Shown one piece after another: positions 32,921 through 41,633 of a DNA stretch of 64,000 bases. The position numbers were made by a program, and so were the translations under genes. The notes under the pieces are model-generated. The model did not search any database. It was given only the letters and a program-made list of their open reading frames with translations, and had not been told where the DNA came from. Source of the stretch: CALMZY01 sp052033915 (GTDB lineage: Bacteria; Verrucomicrobiota; Kiritimatiellia; CAIQIC01; JAGNIJ01); assembly GCA_052033915.1 (NCBI GenBank), contig JBPOJF010000017.1:47120-111119 (forward strand). The letters run 5' to 3'. Each line of letters begins with the position of its first letter. The stretch's first letter is position 1.

Positions 32921-33205
32921 ATGTGCGCGATCAGCGTGGTAAACAGGCTTCCCCAGAACCAGGACGAGAAGGACAAGGAGGCCGCGCACAATGCCATCCT
33001 AATGCTTGTCGCACGTTCAATGCCCGCAGGCATTGACATCGAAGAACTTGTCGATCAACTCGTTCGAACACTGCCGGGGAACCAACGCGGCCACGCTACG
33101 CAGGGAAACATACGGATACTCTGTGGCAAACAAGGCGCCTTAACATTGACAGCCGGTCGAATAGTGCGACTCCGATCAATACAAACAGGCGCGACGCTCG
33201 GTTAG
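32921..33205 (+). CDS. Cassette 18a: small soluble protein of unknown function
   Basis: 94 residues, MCAISVVNRLPQNQDEKDKE followed by a helical part (AAHNAILMLVARSMPAGIDI EELVDQLVRTLPG) and a short C-terminal strand region. AAGGAGG stands 8 bases before ATG 32921. No family recognised. It shares a cassette with the membrane ORF at 33218; the bases at its end (GGTTAGAA) are a faint R'-like match but no R'' is found. Confidence 0.5.
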   Translation: MCAISVVNRLPQNQDEKDKEAAHNAILMLVARSMPAGIDIEELVDQLVRTLPGNQRGHATQGNIRILCGKQGALTLTAGRIVRLRSIQTGATLG

Positions 33206-33217
33206 AAAGACAGGAAC

Positions 33218-33448
33218 ATGAAAATATCATCATGGATATCCATCGCCGCAGCAGCAACCGGCGCTCTATGTGCAGCCATCGTCTGGCTGGCAGACACCAA
33301 ACAGAATGAGTGGATTCTTGGCGTGGAGGGTCCAAGCCCAGATCGCGAAGATGACGGGAAACAGAAGGTTGCCATCCAGCAAGAAATGATTAAAGACGGT
33401 CTTCACATGATCGGCAGTGGAGCATGGGGAAAATCGGAATTTCTCTGA
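33218..33448 (+). CDS. Cassette 18b: small membrane-anchored protein
   Basis: 76 residues. An N-terminal helix ISSWISIAAAATGALCAAIV is followed by WLADTKQNEWILGVEGPSPD and a charged tail. GACAGGAAC precedes the ATG. It could be a single-pass membrane peptide; function unknown. It is followed by about 50 bases before attC 18. Confidence 0.45.
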   Translation: MKISSWISIAAAATGALCAAIVWLADTKQNEWILGVEGPSPDREDDGKQKVAIQQEMIKDGLHMIGSGAWGKSEFL

Positions 33449-33501
33449 TTGGAATCGCATTCCTGCTCCAAATGATCACAACCATAACGGAAGAATAATC
33501 A

Positions 33502-33564
33502 GCCGAACAAGGCCCTTCAGGCTACTCGCCTGCCGGGGCGGCAGGTCGAGGGTGAGCGTTGGGG
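33502..33564 (+). other. attC site 18
   Basis: R'' GCCGAAC, R' GTTGGGG. R'' does not match the cassette-18 start (GATCCGG), consistent with decay at site 17. Tip GCCTGCCGGGGCGGCAGG as in site 13; the L' side is shortened. Confidence 0.9.
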
Positions 33565-33592
33565 ACACAGAGGATTGAAGGGCGGAGATCAG

Positions 33593-33922
33593 ATGAAACA
33601 CGACATATCGTTAATTCATAGCATTCTGGAACAAGTCGAAAACGGGAAGAATCCCTGGCTCGTATCAGGAGATCAAACGCACAGCCTTCAGGCGATAGAG
33701 CCCCATGTGCGATTGCTGATTGAGCATAGGCTGATTCACTGCGCAAGGGACGCAGAGAAGACAATTCACACACTGACCCATGAAGGGGCACGATTTCTGC
33801 GAGCGATACGGGACGAGAACACACGGGAAAAGATATTGAGAAGAATGGAAGATTATGGAGAAAAGGCAACTTTGGAAGTGCTTATAGAGATTGTGAAGGA
33901 CGCATTGATGGAGATGCTGTAG
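33593..33922 (+). CDS. Cassette 19: DUF2513-like protein
   Basis: 109 residues, MKHDISLIHSILEQVENGKN at the start, IEPHVRLLIEHRLIHCARDA in the middle, then LTHEGARFLRAIRDENTREK and a helical end. The order 'M.RD..LI..IL..iE' / 'H..lL.e..Li' / 'lT..G..FL..ird...W.k' is that of DUF2513 and similar phage- or plasmid-borne winged-helix-like proteins. GGAG stands before ATG 33593. Function unknown. Confidence 0.65.
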   Translation: MKHDISLIHSILEQVENGKNPWLVSGDQTHSLQAIEPHVRLLIEHRLIHCARDAEKTIHTLTHEGARFLRAIRDENTREKILRRMEDYGEKATLEVLIEIVKDALMEML

Positions 33923-34023
33923 GGATGCCTTGCCTTGGGGCCCTTCGGGCGAATATGGCGCAGTATTTATGAGCGCTTCCCACCTGACGATTGTTCGATG
34001 ACAAACCGGGCGTAACGTTGTAC
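33923..34023 (+). other. Terminal cassette junction: decayed attC ending GTTGTAC
   Basis: No gene. GGGCGTAACGTTGTAC at 34008-34023 keeps the 3' half of an attC with R' GTTGTAC. The expected R'' (CCCCAAC) is not found; CTTGGGGCCCTTCGGGC lies upstream instead. This is probably the old end of the array or of the original cassette boundary. Confidence 0.5.
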
Positions 34024-34032
34024 AAGGGGGCC

Positions 34033-34902
34033 ATGCAAATCGAAGTGGCCATCAGCTACTGGCCGGAGTACGAACTCCTCGATTCCGGAAACTGCCGCAA
34101 GCTGGAGCGATTCGGAAAGAATCTCGTCATCCGCGGCGAACCGAAGGCCTGGTGGAATCCTGACCTTCAGAAAGCCGAATGGGACCGTGCGGTTGCGGTC
34201 CACCAGGACGGCAGGGGTTGGGCTTTCCGCGCCCGCGTGGCACATGAATGGCCGTTACGCTTTGACAAGCTCACGATCCAGGCGCGATTCACCGAAACAT
34301 CAAAGCACGTCGGCGTGTTTCCGGAGCAGTCTCCGCACTGGCGCTGGATGCAGAACAAGGTGGCGCAGTCGCGCGGAAACACCAAACCGAATGTCCTGAA
34401 TCTCTTCGGCTACACGGGGGTCGCCTCGCTCGTCGCCGCCGCATCCGGCTGCTCCGTGACGCACGTTGACGCTTCAAAGCCGGCGATCACGTGGGCGCGC
34501 ACAAATCAGCAGCTTTCCGGCCTCACCCTTTCGCCCATCCGCTGGATTCTCGATGATGCGACCAAGTATGTGAAACGCGAGATCCGGCGCGGCGTTCGCT
34601 ACGACGGAATTCTGCTCGATCCCCCCTCCTTCGGACGCGGACCCAACCGCGAACTGTGGAAGGTCGAGAAACAGCTTACAGACCTGCTGGATATCTGCCG
34701 TCAGGTATTGAGCGATCACCCGCTGTTTATCATCCTGACCATGTACAATATCGAAGCTTCCGCCCTGATGATCGGGAATCTGCTCAGCGACGCCATGCGC
34801 GACCATGGCGGTAAGGTCTCCGTCGGCGAGTTGGCGCTCAGGCACAAGCATTCTGCGCGGCTTCTGCCGCTCTCCATCTTCGGGCGGTGGGAAAGCGCCT
34901 GA
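34033..34902 (+). CDS. RlmI-like class I rRNA methyltransferase
   Basis: 289 residues. Core motifs: NVLNLFGYTGVASLVAAASG (SAM loop), VTHVDASKPAITWARTNQQ (acidic end of strand 2), and DGILLDPPSFGRGP, the DPPxF active-site motif of RNA m5C/m2G methyltransferases. TSKHVGVFPEQSPHW is typical of the COG1092 group. It lacks the N-terminal PUA domain of RlmI, so it is a short form. AAGGGG stands just before ATG 34033. The start lies only 10 bases from the last attC-like box, so the integron end may have replaced its original promoter. Confidence 0.82.
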   Translation: MQIEVAISYWPEYELLDSGNCRKLERFGKNLVIRGEPKAWWNPDLQKAEWDRAVAVHQDGRGWAFRARVAHEWPLRFDKLTIQARFTETSKHVGVFPEQSPHWRWMQNKVAQSRGNTKPNVLNLFGYTGVASLVAAASGCSVTHVDASKPAITWARTNQQLSGLTLSPIRWILDDATKYVKREIRRGVRYDGILLDPPSFGRGPNRELWKVEKQLTDLLDICRQVLSDHPLFIILTMYNIEASALMIGNLLSDAMRDHGGKVSVGELALRHKHSARLLPLSIFGRWESA

Positions 34903-34919
34903 AGTCCATGATGTGATTC

Positions 34920-34940
34920 CTCCAAACCTTGGATGTTTTT
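34920..34940 (+). repeat. TCCAA-ACC-TTGGA motif with T run
   Basis: Short inverted repeat followed by TGTTTTT, a second form of the palindrome at 489-508. Here it lies just after a plus-strand gene and could also act as a weak terminator. Confidence 0.4.
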
Positions 34941-34995
34941 CCCGGCGTTGATCCAAAGGTTGGGAATCCGTATATCCATCATCCGACAAATACAG

Positions 34996-35024
34996 TTCAG
35001 GCGCGGCCAAGGGCCGCGCCTGAA
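34996..35024. terminator. Bidirectional hairpin between convergent genes
   Basis: TTCAGGCGCGGCC (34996-35008) and GGCCGCGCCTGAA (35012-35024) form a perfect 13-bp stem with an AAG loop. It lies between the methyltransferase (plus) and the giant protein gene (minus). No T run follows on either side. Confidence 0.65.
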
Positions 35025-35062
35025 ACCTTCGGCTTGAGCAGCCGAGTTGTTGCGCCACCGAC

Positions 35063-38000
35063 TTACGGCAGATTCGTGGTCGCGCTCACCCTGTACAGGT
35101 ACATCTGCACCGATGCCGGCACTTTGTCCGTGTACGTGTTCACCGACGGAGTGGCGGCGATGCCGTTGCTCAGGATGGTGAAGGTCCCCTGCATTCCGTT
35201 CGTGCTCCGGCGCAACGTGTAGTAGCGGCCGTTGACGCTGGGCCACGTGACCACGAAGTCTCCATTGTCCAACTGGTTCGCCGACTGCACCCTGAGGAAC
35301 GAGACGTCGGATGTCGGATCCGTTCCGGCGATGAACTCGCTCCAGTTGTCAAACGAATCGCCATCATAGTCATCGGTCGGCCCGACATTAGGACCGCTTG
35401 TGGTACCGAAGTGATCCATCTGCCACTGCTCATACGCGCTGAGGCTGGGCCCGCCGCCGGCGCCCTCCGTGAGGCAAAGGCTGTCGAAGGCAATGACACC
35501 GCCAAAATTGTAATCCTGGGTCGGGTCATTCTGCGCATGGTTGATGACGCAAATCATTCGGCCTTTGATGTTGTCGCCAAACGGAATGGTGCTTGTCACC
35601 GCGAAGTAGTGCCACGTATCCGCAGCCAGATCCGGCGTGAACGGCGCCGATGTCGCGGTAAACTCGGGGATCAGGTTCGTCTCGTTGGCGTAGTACACCA
35701 ACTGAATCTGCCCCATGGACGAGCCGTCCGTTGTGAATCGAGACGAGGACGGGGTATAGAGATAGCCGCTCGCCACATAGGAATAACCGCCGGCAGGGCC
35801 TTGCAGAAGACTGGCGTTATCCCAGAAGCAGCTCTGGTCTCCGCCTGTATCGATGGCCTTCCCATATCCCACCAAGACTTTGACCATGTCCACCTGCGTA
35901 TCGGTGTTGGTCGCCGTAATGGAATACGTGCTCCAGACATTCGGCGCGAAAATCAGGTTCGGATAGACATCGAGCCTATTCGATTGGCAGGCGGACGTTT
36001 CGCCCTTCTTCCAGAACTCAATCTGGATATACGCCTCATGGCCGGATGAACTGAAGTTCGACTGCGCGAGTCCGCGGATCGAGAACTGGAACACGTTACC
36101 CTTGGACAGGTCCACATCCACGTCCTGCCCAAAGAAGCCCCAGTTGCCGTTGGTCCACGAGTAGAACGCCATGCCGTTCGTCCCGCTCTCGGCGGCCCAA
36201 TCCTGCTGGCCCGCGCCATTATTATTCCCTATGAACCAATCCGTCGGCGTAGCACCGCCCGCCGCGCCAATTTCAAAACCCTTGTTCTTCAGCAGTTCCA
36301 CACCCGTAGCGCGGAAATCCTGCACCATGTAGTTCAGCGGGTATGTCAGGACCAGCGACTGCAAGCCTTCCTTCTTCATTTCGCCCGTGATGAACGCGGC
36401 TTCGCCCCCGCCGAAGTAGCTCCAGCCCGGCAGGTTGTCCGACTCGGGCGGAAGGCCCGGATTCGAGGATGGATCGAGGTTGTACGCATTGCCCGGGATG
36501 CCGTCATCGAAGCCCGGGTTGAGCAGGAGACCGCAGCTGGTGCTTCCGGTGGACAGCAGAGACTGCGACAGGTCATCGAACCAGACTTCGCCGCCGAAGT
36601 CGTTGTTGGTTCCGACGACACCGAGCATCGTCCGGCCGAGGGCCGCATCTGACGGGGCAACGCCGGCAGCGGACAGCAGGGTCCATGTATCCACCACGGA
36701 GCCGGTCGTGAAGGCCGTGCTCGGGTAGGTAATGATCACGCCCCCCGTCGAATTAAGGAACTGCAGAAGAACCAGCGCTTCGAAACCGGTGCCGCGCAGA
36801 GGATTGGCCGACGGTGTGAACACGTAACCTTCTGTCTGATACTGGGCTCCGGGGATCACAGACCATGTCTGCCCGGCCAACGTCTCCGTGTAGAATATCT
36901 GCAGTGCCTTCTGGCCGCTGTGGCAGTACGTATCTTTGATTGAGCCATCGAAGCCGAAGTTCTCCCAATCATCCACGAACTGCAAGGCCGTTCCCTGGGC
37001 CGTGTATTCGAAGCCGGGGTTCCACAGCTGACCGGCTTGAGTGTTAGTCGGAGGCGTGTCGCTCACCGTCCTCAGGCTCATCTCATCAAAGTACAGAGCC
37101 CCAAGGAAGTTTGTCGGGTCTCCGAGGATGGTCGCCGCAACGCGGCCTGTGATGATGGAGCCGCTCGTGCTTGTCCAAGGAGCGCGATTGGTCACCGAGA
37201 ATTTGACCCAGGTATTCGACGGACCGCCGGACACGAAATGCGCTGTCTCGGCAACAGACCGGGTTACGGTCTGCGTCACGATGATCGCGTTGGTCCCCTC
37301 GATCTCAACTTTTTCACCCGTGTCGAGGAATTCAAGCAGGAACACGCCATAGGCATCTCCGCTCATGAGGGCGGATGTCGGGTTCTGAATGTACCCTTCG
37401 AGGACGTAATTCACGCCGGTCGTCGCCACGAACTCCTGCACGAGCAGGTTGTTCGGGAACGTGATCGCGGCCGCCTGTTCCTCATTCTTGATCACCTCTC
37501 GCTGAATGAATCCGGCATTGGTTCCACCAAGCCAGGCCCAATTCGGCAGATCGTAGGTGTTCGTCAAGTTCGCTATATTGCCCGGACAGCCATCGTCAAA
37601 ACCGGCATTCTTGATCAGGCTGTGCACCGGCGCATTCGACCACACGAGTGATTGGCTGGTGTCGTCCACGTAGAGCAGCCCGTTGAAGTTGGTGGCCTGA
37701 CCGATCAGCCCAACCAAGGTACGGCCTTTGACGGTACCCTGCGGCGCAACACCGATGGACTCGAGCTTGGTCCACAGATCCTTCGGGCTATCCGGCGTCA
37801 AGGACGCGCTGGGATAGGACAGGAGAATTTCATCGGAAGCATCCAGGAATTGCAGGACAACGATCGCCTGTACCGGCTCGGTATTCGTCCCGAGATCGCC
37901 GCGTATCGGATTCGACGAGGGTGTCATGACATACCCCTCCGTCTGGTACTTGGCGCCCGCCGTGGCCTCCCAATCCTGACCGACCAACGTGCCCTGGTAG

Positions 38001-39823
38001 TAGATCTGCAGCGCGTTGTTTCCACTGCGAACCACGTCGCCCTGCAACATTCCGGCATTTCCGTATGCCATCCAGTTGTCGATGTATTCCAACGTGGTTC
38101 CGTTCGGCGAATCCTCAAAGCCCGGATTGAAGAGTGCGCCGGACTGCGTGGTCGTGAACGGGATATTCGTCTCTGTCACGCAGAACGTGTCGTAATACAC
38201 CGCGCCTGCGAAGTTCGAGTCGCCCATTTCATCCCCTTGGAGGTACGCGGCCGCACGACCGACGACGGAGCCGCTGCTCGGGGCGCGACTGGTCACACAG
38301 AAATACACCCATGTGTCCGCAGGAGAATTCTTTGTGAAGCGCGACGATTCCTTGGTGGAAATCACGTTGGTGCCGCTGAGGAACTGCAGCAGAAGAACGC
38401 CGGAAGCGCCGTCCTCCAACCGTTCCGTGCTGGGGTTGAAAATGTAACCCTCCAGCATATAGGACATGCCTGTCACGGCCGGGAAGGTCTGAACCGCGAG
38501 CTGGCGAGGCCAAGTAATCGCCAGCGACTGCCCGCCGCCATGCTGGAAATTCCCCTGGACGAACCCACCGTTTGTCCCGCCGAGCCAGGTCCAGGCGTTG
38601 AAGTCGCCGTTCGATTGCAGGGTGTCCACATTGCCGGGCACGCCGTCATCGAAGCCCGGATTCGTGAGAAGGCCGCAGTACGTCGAGCCGGAGGCCTCGG
38701 TCTGCTGCGTCACGTCGTCGAAATAAACCTTACCCCCTGTCATCCCTGCGCCCAGAACACCAAGGAGCGTCCTCGCATAGGCGGTGTTGGACGGAGCGAC
38801 GCCTTCCGCTCTTAGGGTCTCCCACGAGCCCACCATATTCGTCGTCAGTTTCGAGCTGGTATAGGCAATCAGCTGATTGGAGCTGGCGTCAAAGTACTCA
38901 AGAATCACGAGGGCAAAATTCGTCCCGTCCGTCGTCAGGGGATCGGAAGTCGGAATCAACGCCTTCGCGCTCGTCGAGTAGCGGTTGCCCCCCTGCGCCG
39001 GCCAATTCTGGCCCACCAGGTTTTCCTCCCACCAGATCGACAGGCTGTACTTGCCGCCCGGGGTCGCATTCGTATCCGCTAAAATTCCGCCCGCATTGCC
39101 CAATACTTCCCAGAAGGGAATTTCCAATTGATCGCCGAGCGTCTCAAAGTCCGTGTTCTTCAACGCGCCGGACATGGTGGGCTCGGTGACACAGGAGCTG
39201 ACATTATCAAAGTGCACGCACCCATTCGTGGTGCGGTCGCCCCCGTGCGCATACAGCAACATCGTGCGGCCCGTGACGGTGCCGTCCGGCGCAATCATTT
39301 TCGGCGTCTTGAATTGAGTCCAGTTCGTGGGTCCGTTGATGCGAAATCGCGGCGATTCAGCGTTCTGACCGAGCTTCACGCCCGAGGCATTGTAGAACTG
39401 CATGACCAGCGCGCAATAGCCGTTCGTCGGCTTGAACATGCCCTCCGGCGACATCATGTAGACATCGGACTGGTACACTTGGCCCGGTTGCGCGTTCCAG
39501 TTCTGCTGGAGGATGCGATTAACGGTGCTGAACGCATTCACCGTTATGTAGTTCGTACCATCCTGAGCGCCATTGGGATTGACCACGACTTCGCCATTCT
39601 GGGCCAAGCCGGACCAATTGGAAATCCCGGACCAGCCCTGCGAGGGGTTGGCTATCTCGAAGCTGTGGTTCAGGAGCAGATTATTACTCTGTGCGAGTGC
39701 GGGACCCGCGCACAGCATGAGAACGCTCAAGGCGAGAAGCAGCGATACACGGATGTTCCCGCGACTGCAACCGAACAGGCGCGAGACCGTTCCCACGGAC
39801 GAATTGAAGAATACATCTCTCAT
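35063..39823 (-). CDS. Giant secreted protein with eight CBM-like repeats
   Basis: 1586 residues. Signal peptide near the N-terminus (VSLLLALSVLMLCAGPALAQ). At least eight repeats of about 150-190 residues begin with forms of 'LLxNPGFDDG' (LLLNHSFE, LLTNPGFDD, ALFNPGFED, LIKNAGFDD, QLWNPGFEY, LLLNPGFDD, LLKNKGFE), followed by 'W..LGGTN.GF' and 'L.V..F': jelly-roll, carbohydrate-binding-like domains. Two alternating repeat types can be told apart. The C-terminus has DDYDGDSFDNWSEFIAGTDP, a calcium-loop tail common in PVC bacteria, then VTWPSVNGRYYTLRRS. AGGAG precedes ATG 39823; a longer frame start at 39925 is unlikely. Probably a cell-surface adhesin or polysaccharide-binding protein. Confidence 0.8.
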   Translation of the reverse strand: MRDVFFNSSVGTVSRLFGCSRGNIRVSLLLALSVLMLCAGPALAQSNNLLLNHSFEIANPSQGWSGISNWSGLAQNGEVVVNPNGAQDGTNYITVNAFSTVNRILQQNWNAQPGQVYQSDVYMMSPEGMFKPTNGYCALVMQFYNASGVKLGQNAESPRFRINGPTNWTQFKTPKMIAPDGTVTGRTMLLYAHGGDRTTNGCVHFDNVSSCVTEPTMSGALKNTDFETLGDQLEIPFWEVLGNAGGILADTNATPGGKYSLSIWWEENLVGQNWPAQGGNRYSTSAKALIPTSDPLTTDGTNFALVILEYFDASSNQLIAYTSSKLTTNMVGSWETLRAEGVAPSNTAYARTLLGVLGAGMTGGKVYFDDVTQQTEASGSTYCGLLTNPGFDDGVPGNVDTLQSNGDFNAWTWLGGTNGGFVQGNFQHGGGQSLAITWPRQLAVQTFPAVTGMSYMLEGYIFNPSTERLEDGASGVLLLQFLSGTNVISTKESSRFTKNSPADTWVYFCVTSRAPSSGSVVGRAAAYLQGDEMGDSNFAGAVYYDTFCVTETNIPFTTTQSGALFNPGFEDSPNGTTLEYIDNWMAYGNAGMLQGDVVRSGNNALQIYYQGTLVGQDWEATAGAKYQTEGYVMTPSSNPIRGDLGTNTEPVQAIVVLQFLDASDEILLSYPSASLTPDSPKDLWTKLESIGVAPQGTVKGRTLVGLIGQATNFNGLLYVDDTSQSLVWSNAPVHSLIKNAGFDDGCPGNIANLTNTYDLPNWAWLGGTNAGFIQREVIKNEEQAAAITFPNNLLVQEFVATTGVNYVLEGYIQNPTSALMSGDAYGVFLLEFLDTGEKVEIEGTNAIIVTQTVTRSVAETAHFVSGGPSNTWVKFSVTNRAPWTSTSGSIITGRVAATILGDPTNFLGALYFDEMSLRTVSDTPPTNTQAGQLWNPGFEYTAQGTALQFVDDWENFGFDGSIKDTYCHSGQKALQIFYTETLAGQTWSVIPGAQYQTEGYVFTPSANPLRGTGFEALVLLQFLNSTGGVIITYPSTAFTTGSVVDTWTLLSAAGVAPSDAALGRTMLGVVGTNNDFGGEVWFDDLSQSLLSTGSTSCGLLLNPGFDDGIPGNAYNLDPSSNPGLPPESDNLPGWSYFGGGEAAFITGEMKKEGLQSLVLTYPLNYMVQDFRATGVELLKNKGFEIGAAGGATPTDWFIGNNNGAGQQDWAAESGTNGMAFYSWTNGNWGFFGQDVDVDLSKGNVFQFSIRGLAQSNFSSSGHEAYIQIEFWKKGETSACQSNRLDVYPNLIFAPNVWSTYSITATNTDTQVDMVKVLVGYGKAIDTGGDQSCFWDNASLLQGPAGGYSYVASGYLYTPSSSRFTTDGSSMGQIQLVYYANETNLIPEFTATSAPFTPDLAADTWHYFAVTSTIPFGDNIKGRMICVINHAQNDPTQDYNFGGVIAFDSLCLTEGAGGGPSLSAYEQWQMDHFGTTSGPNVGPTDDYDGDSFDNWSEFIAGTDPTSDVSFLRVQSANQLDNGDFVVTWPSVNGRYYTLRRSTNGMQGTFTILSNGIAATPSVNTYTDKVPASVQMYLYRVSATTNLP

Positions 39824-39928
39824 TGCTTGGACTCCTACGTTTTGGATTAACCCCGTGAACGCATTAAATGCCCTGCGACGAATACACCATACTAGATGGC
39901 TACTAGATGTCTTATTAAAAGGCAAGCG

Positions 39929-39958
39929 ATTTTATGTGTTATTTGACAAAAGGATCAA
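39929..39958 (-). promoter_or_regulatory. Sigma70-like promoter for the giant protein gene
   Basis: On minus, TTGATC (39953-39958) and TAAAAT (39929-39934) are 18 bases apart, about 100 bases upstream of the ATG at 39823. Confidence 0.5.
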
Positions 39959-40078
39959 ATTTTGGGCAGAATTCGCCCATCTCCTTCAACGACGGGTAAC
40001 GGGGACATATCAGGCCTATATTACCGGATTACAGCAACGATCTCATCGCGGCAGGCGCCGAGAACAGATCGACTCCTC

Positions 40079-40101
40079 AACCCCTTTTAAATGAAGGGGT
40101 T
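40079..40101. terminator. AACCCCTT/AAGGGGTT hairpin after ahcY
   Basis: An 8-bp stem with a 7-base loop just after the ahcY stop. On minus a T7 run lies before, not after, the stem, so it is not a textbook terminator. Confidence 0.4.
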
Positions 40102-40130
40102 ACAAAAAAACATGCCGAATGCGAGAAGGT

Positions 40131-41531
40131 CTAGTATCTGTAATGATCGGGCTTGTAGGGCCCGTTCACCGGCACGCCAAGATAGTCGGCCTGGCGCTTT
40201 GAAAGCCGGTCCAGTTTCACACCGAGTTTCTTGAGGTGCAGACGCGCCACCATCTCGTCGAGCTTCTTCGGCAACGTATACACTCCAACGGGGTACTTGC
40301 CGGCCTTCGAGTAAAGCTCGATCTGCGCAAGCGTCTGGTTTGAGAAGCTGTTCGACATCACGAAACTTGGATGACCGGTCGCACAGCCCAGGTTCACCAG
40401 GCGGCCCTCGGCCAGAAGAATGATCCGCCGTTGGCTCGGGAAGGTGACCACGTGGACCTGGGGCTTGATCTCCATCCACTTGTATTTCTGGATTTTCTCA
40501 ATCTGGATCTCGCTGTCGAAGTGGCCGATATTACATACGATCGCGAGGTCTTTCATCTGAAGCATGTGCTTCTCGGTGATGACGTCACAACAGCCGGTCG
40601 TCGTGACAAAGATGTCGCCGATCTTACAGGCTTCGTCCATGGTCATCACTTCGTAGCCTTCCATCGCGGCCTGCAAGGCGCAGATCGGATCGATCTCGGT
40701 GATTATGACGCGGGCGCACTGGCCACGGAGCGACTGGGCGCTCCCCTTGCCCACATCGCCGAACCCGGCGACGACCGCGACCTTGCCGGAGATCATGACA
40801 TCCGTCGCGCGCATGATGCCGTCCACGAGCGAGTGGCGGCAGCCATAGATGTTGTCGAACTTCGACTTCGTGACGGAGTCGTTGACGTTGAACGCGGGAA
40901 AGAGCAACTCGCCCTTCTCCTGCATCTTGTACAGACGGTGCACGCCGGTGGTCGTTTCCTCGCTGACGCCGCGGATGTGTTTCGCGATGCGGCTGAACCG
41001 ATGCGGGTCGCGCTTCAATGCCTTCTTCAACTGCGCGAGCAGGACCTTCTCTTCGTGGCTGCCGGGCTTGCGATTAAGAATCGAAGGATCTGTTTCGGCC
41101 TTGCATCCGAGATGCACGAACAGCGTCGCGTCGCCGCCGTCGTCGAGAATCATGTTCGGGCCGGCGCCGTTGCCCCAGTCGAGGATGCGGTCCGTGTACT
41201 CCCAGTATTGCTCGAGCGACTCGCCCTTGACGGCGAAGACGGGCGTTCCGGCGGCGGCGATCGCGGCCGCGGCATGATCCTGCGTGGAGAAAATGTTACA
41301 GCTCGCCCAGCGAACCTTCGCTCCAAGCGCCTGGAGCGTCTCAATGAGGACCGCGGTCTGGATGGTCATGTGGAGAGAACCGGCAATCCGGGCGCCCTTG
41401 AGCGGCTGAGCCTTGCGGTATTGCTCCCGAATCGCCATGAGGCCGGGCATTTCGCGTTCGGCCAGCTCGATTTCCTTCCGGCCGAAATCCGCGAGTTTCA
41501 GATCCTTCACAATGTAATCTTTGAACTTCAT
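40131..41531 (-). CDS. ahcY: Adenosylhomocysteinase
   Basis: 466 residues. Splits S-adenosylhomocysteine into adenosine and homocysteine, relieving inhibition of methyltransferases. Seen: [24 protein letters not shown] at the N-terminus; [13 protein letters not shown] and [35 protein letters not shown] with the NAD-contacting Lys/Asn; [16 protein letters not shown] (NAD loop); and the C-terminal [10 protein letters not shown], whose Lys-Tyr reach into the next subunit. The ATG at 41531 is chosen because AGGAG lies 6 bases before it; the ATG at 41537 overlaps the ribosome site. It follows the ftsW gene on the same strand but may have its own promoter in the 102-base gap. Confidence 0.97.
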   Translation of the reverse strand: MKFKDYIVKDLKLADFGRKEIELAEREMPGLMAIREQYRKAQPLKGARIAGSLHMTIQTAVLIETLQALGAKVRWASCNIFSTQDHAAAAIAAAGTPVFAVKGESLEQYWEYTDRILDWGNGAGPNMILDDGGDATLFVHLGCKAETDPSILNRKPGSHEEKVLLAQLKKALKRDPHRFSRIAKHIRGVSEETTTGVHRLYKMQEKGELLFPAFNVNDSVTKSKFDNIYGCRHSLVDGIMRATDVMISGKVAVVAGFGDVGKGSAQSLRGQCARVIITEIDPICALQAAMEGYEVMTMDEACKIGDIFVTTTGCCDVITEKHMLQMKDLAIVCNIGHFDSEIQIEKIQKYKWMEIKPQVHVVTFPSQRRIILLAEGRLVNLGCATGHPSFVMSNSFSNQTLAQIELYSKAGKYPVGVYTLPKKLDEMVARLHLKKLGVKLDRLSKRQADYLGVPVNGPYKPDHYRY

Positions 41532-41633
41532 GGTCATCTCCTGAGTTACCGAGAGCGGAGAACATAAAGGAGGAGACGTAAAAAGACAATACCGACCGCT
41601 TGACCCTGGGAACTTGAAACGTGGTATCCGGAA

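Larger units (their letters stand above)
19183..34023. mobile_element. Chromosomal integron: intI, attI and a 19-cassette array
   Basis: intI on minus faces a one-way array on plus, the standard integron layout. Eighteen attC sites of 59-89 bases are recognisable by an R'' box (NNYYAAC), an imperfect inverted-repeat body and an R' box (GTTNRRY). For 16 cassettes the seven bases at the cassette start are the exact reverse complement of the R'' box at its end, as expected if each cassette was once a circle. Cassette DNA is AT-richer than the flanks. Most cassettes have unknown cargo and several are duplicates, which is typical of sedentary integrons. Left flank: the gene ending at 19039; right flank: the RlmI-like gene at 34033. 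Confidence 0.95.
39824..40130. other. Intergenic leader of the giant protein gene
   Basis: AT-richer spacer with no gene between the giant gene and ahcY. It carries the promoter candidate at 39929-39958 and the hairpin at 40079-40101. Confidence 0.6.

Noticed and set aside
22139..33564. CRISPR array
   Set aside because: The repeats are 59-89 bases, imperfect and widely spaced by genes. Their R''/R' boxes and stems identify them as attC sites.
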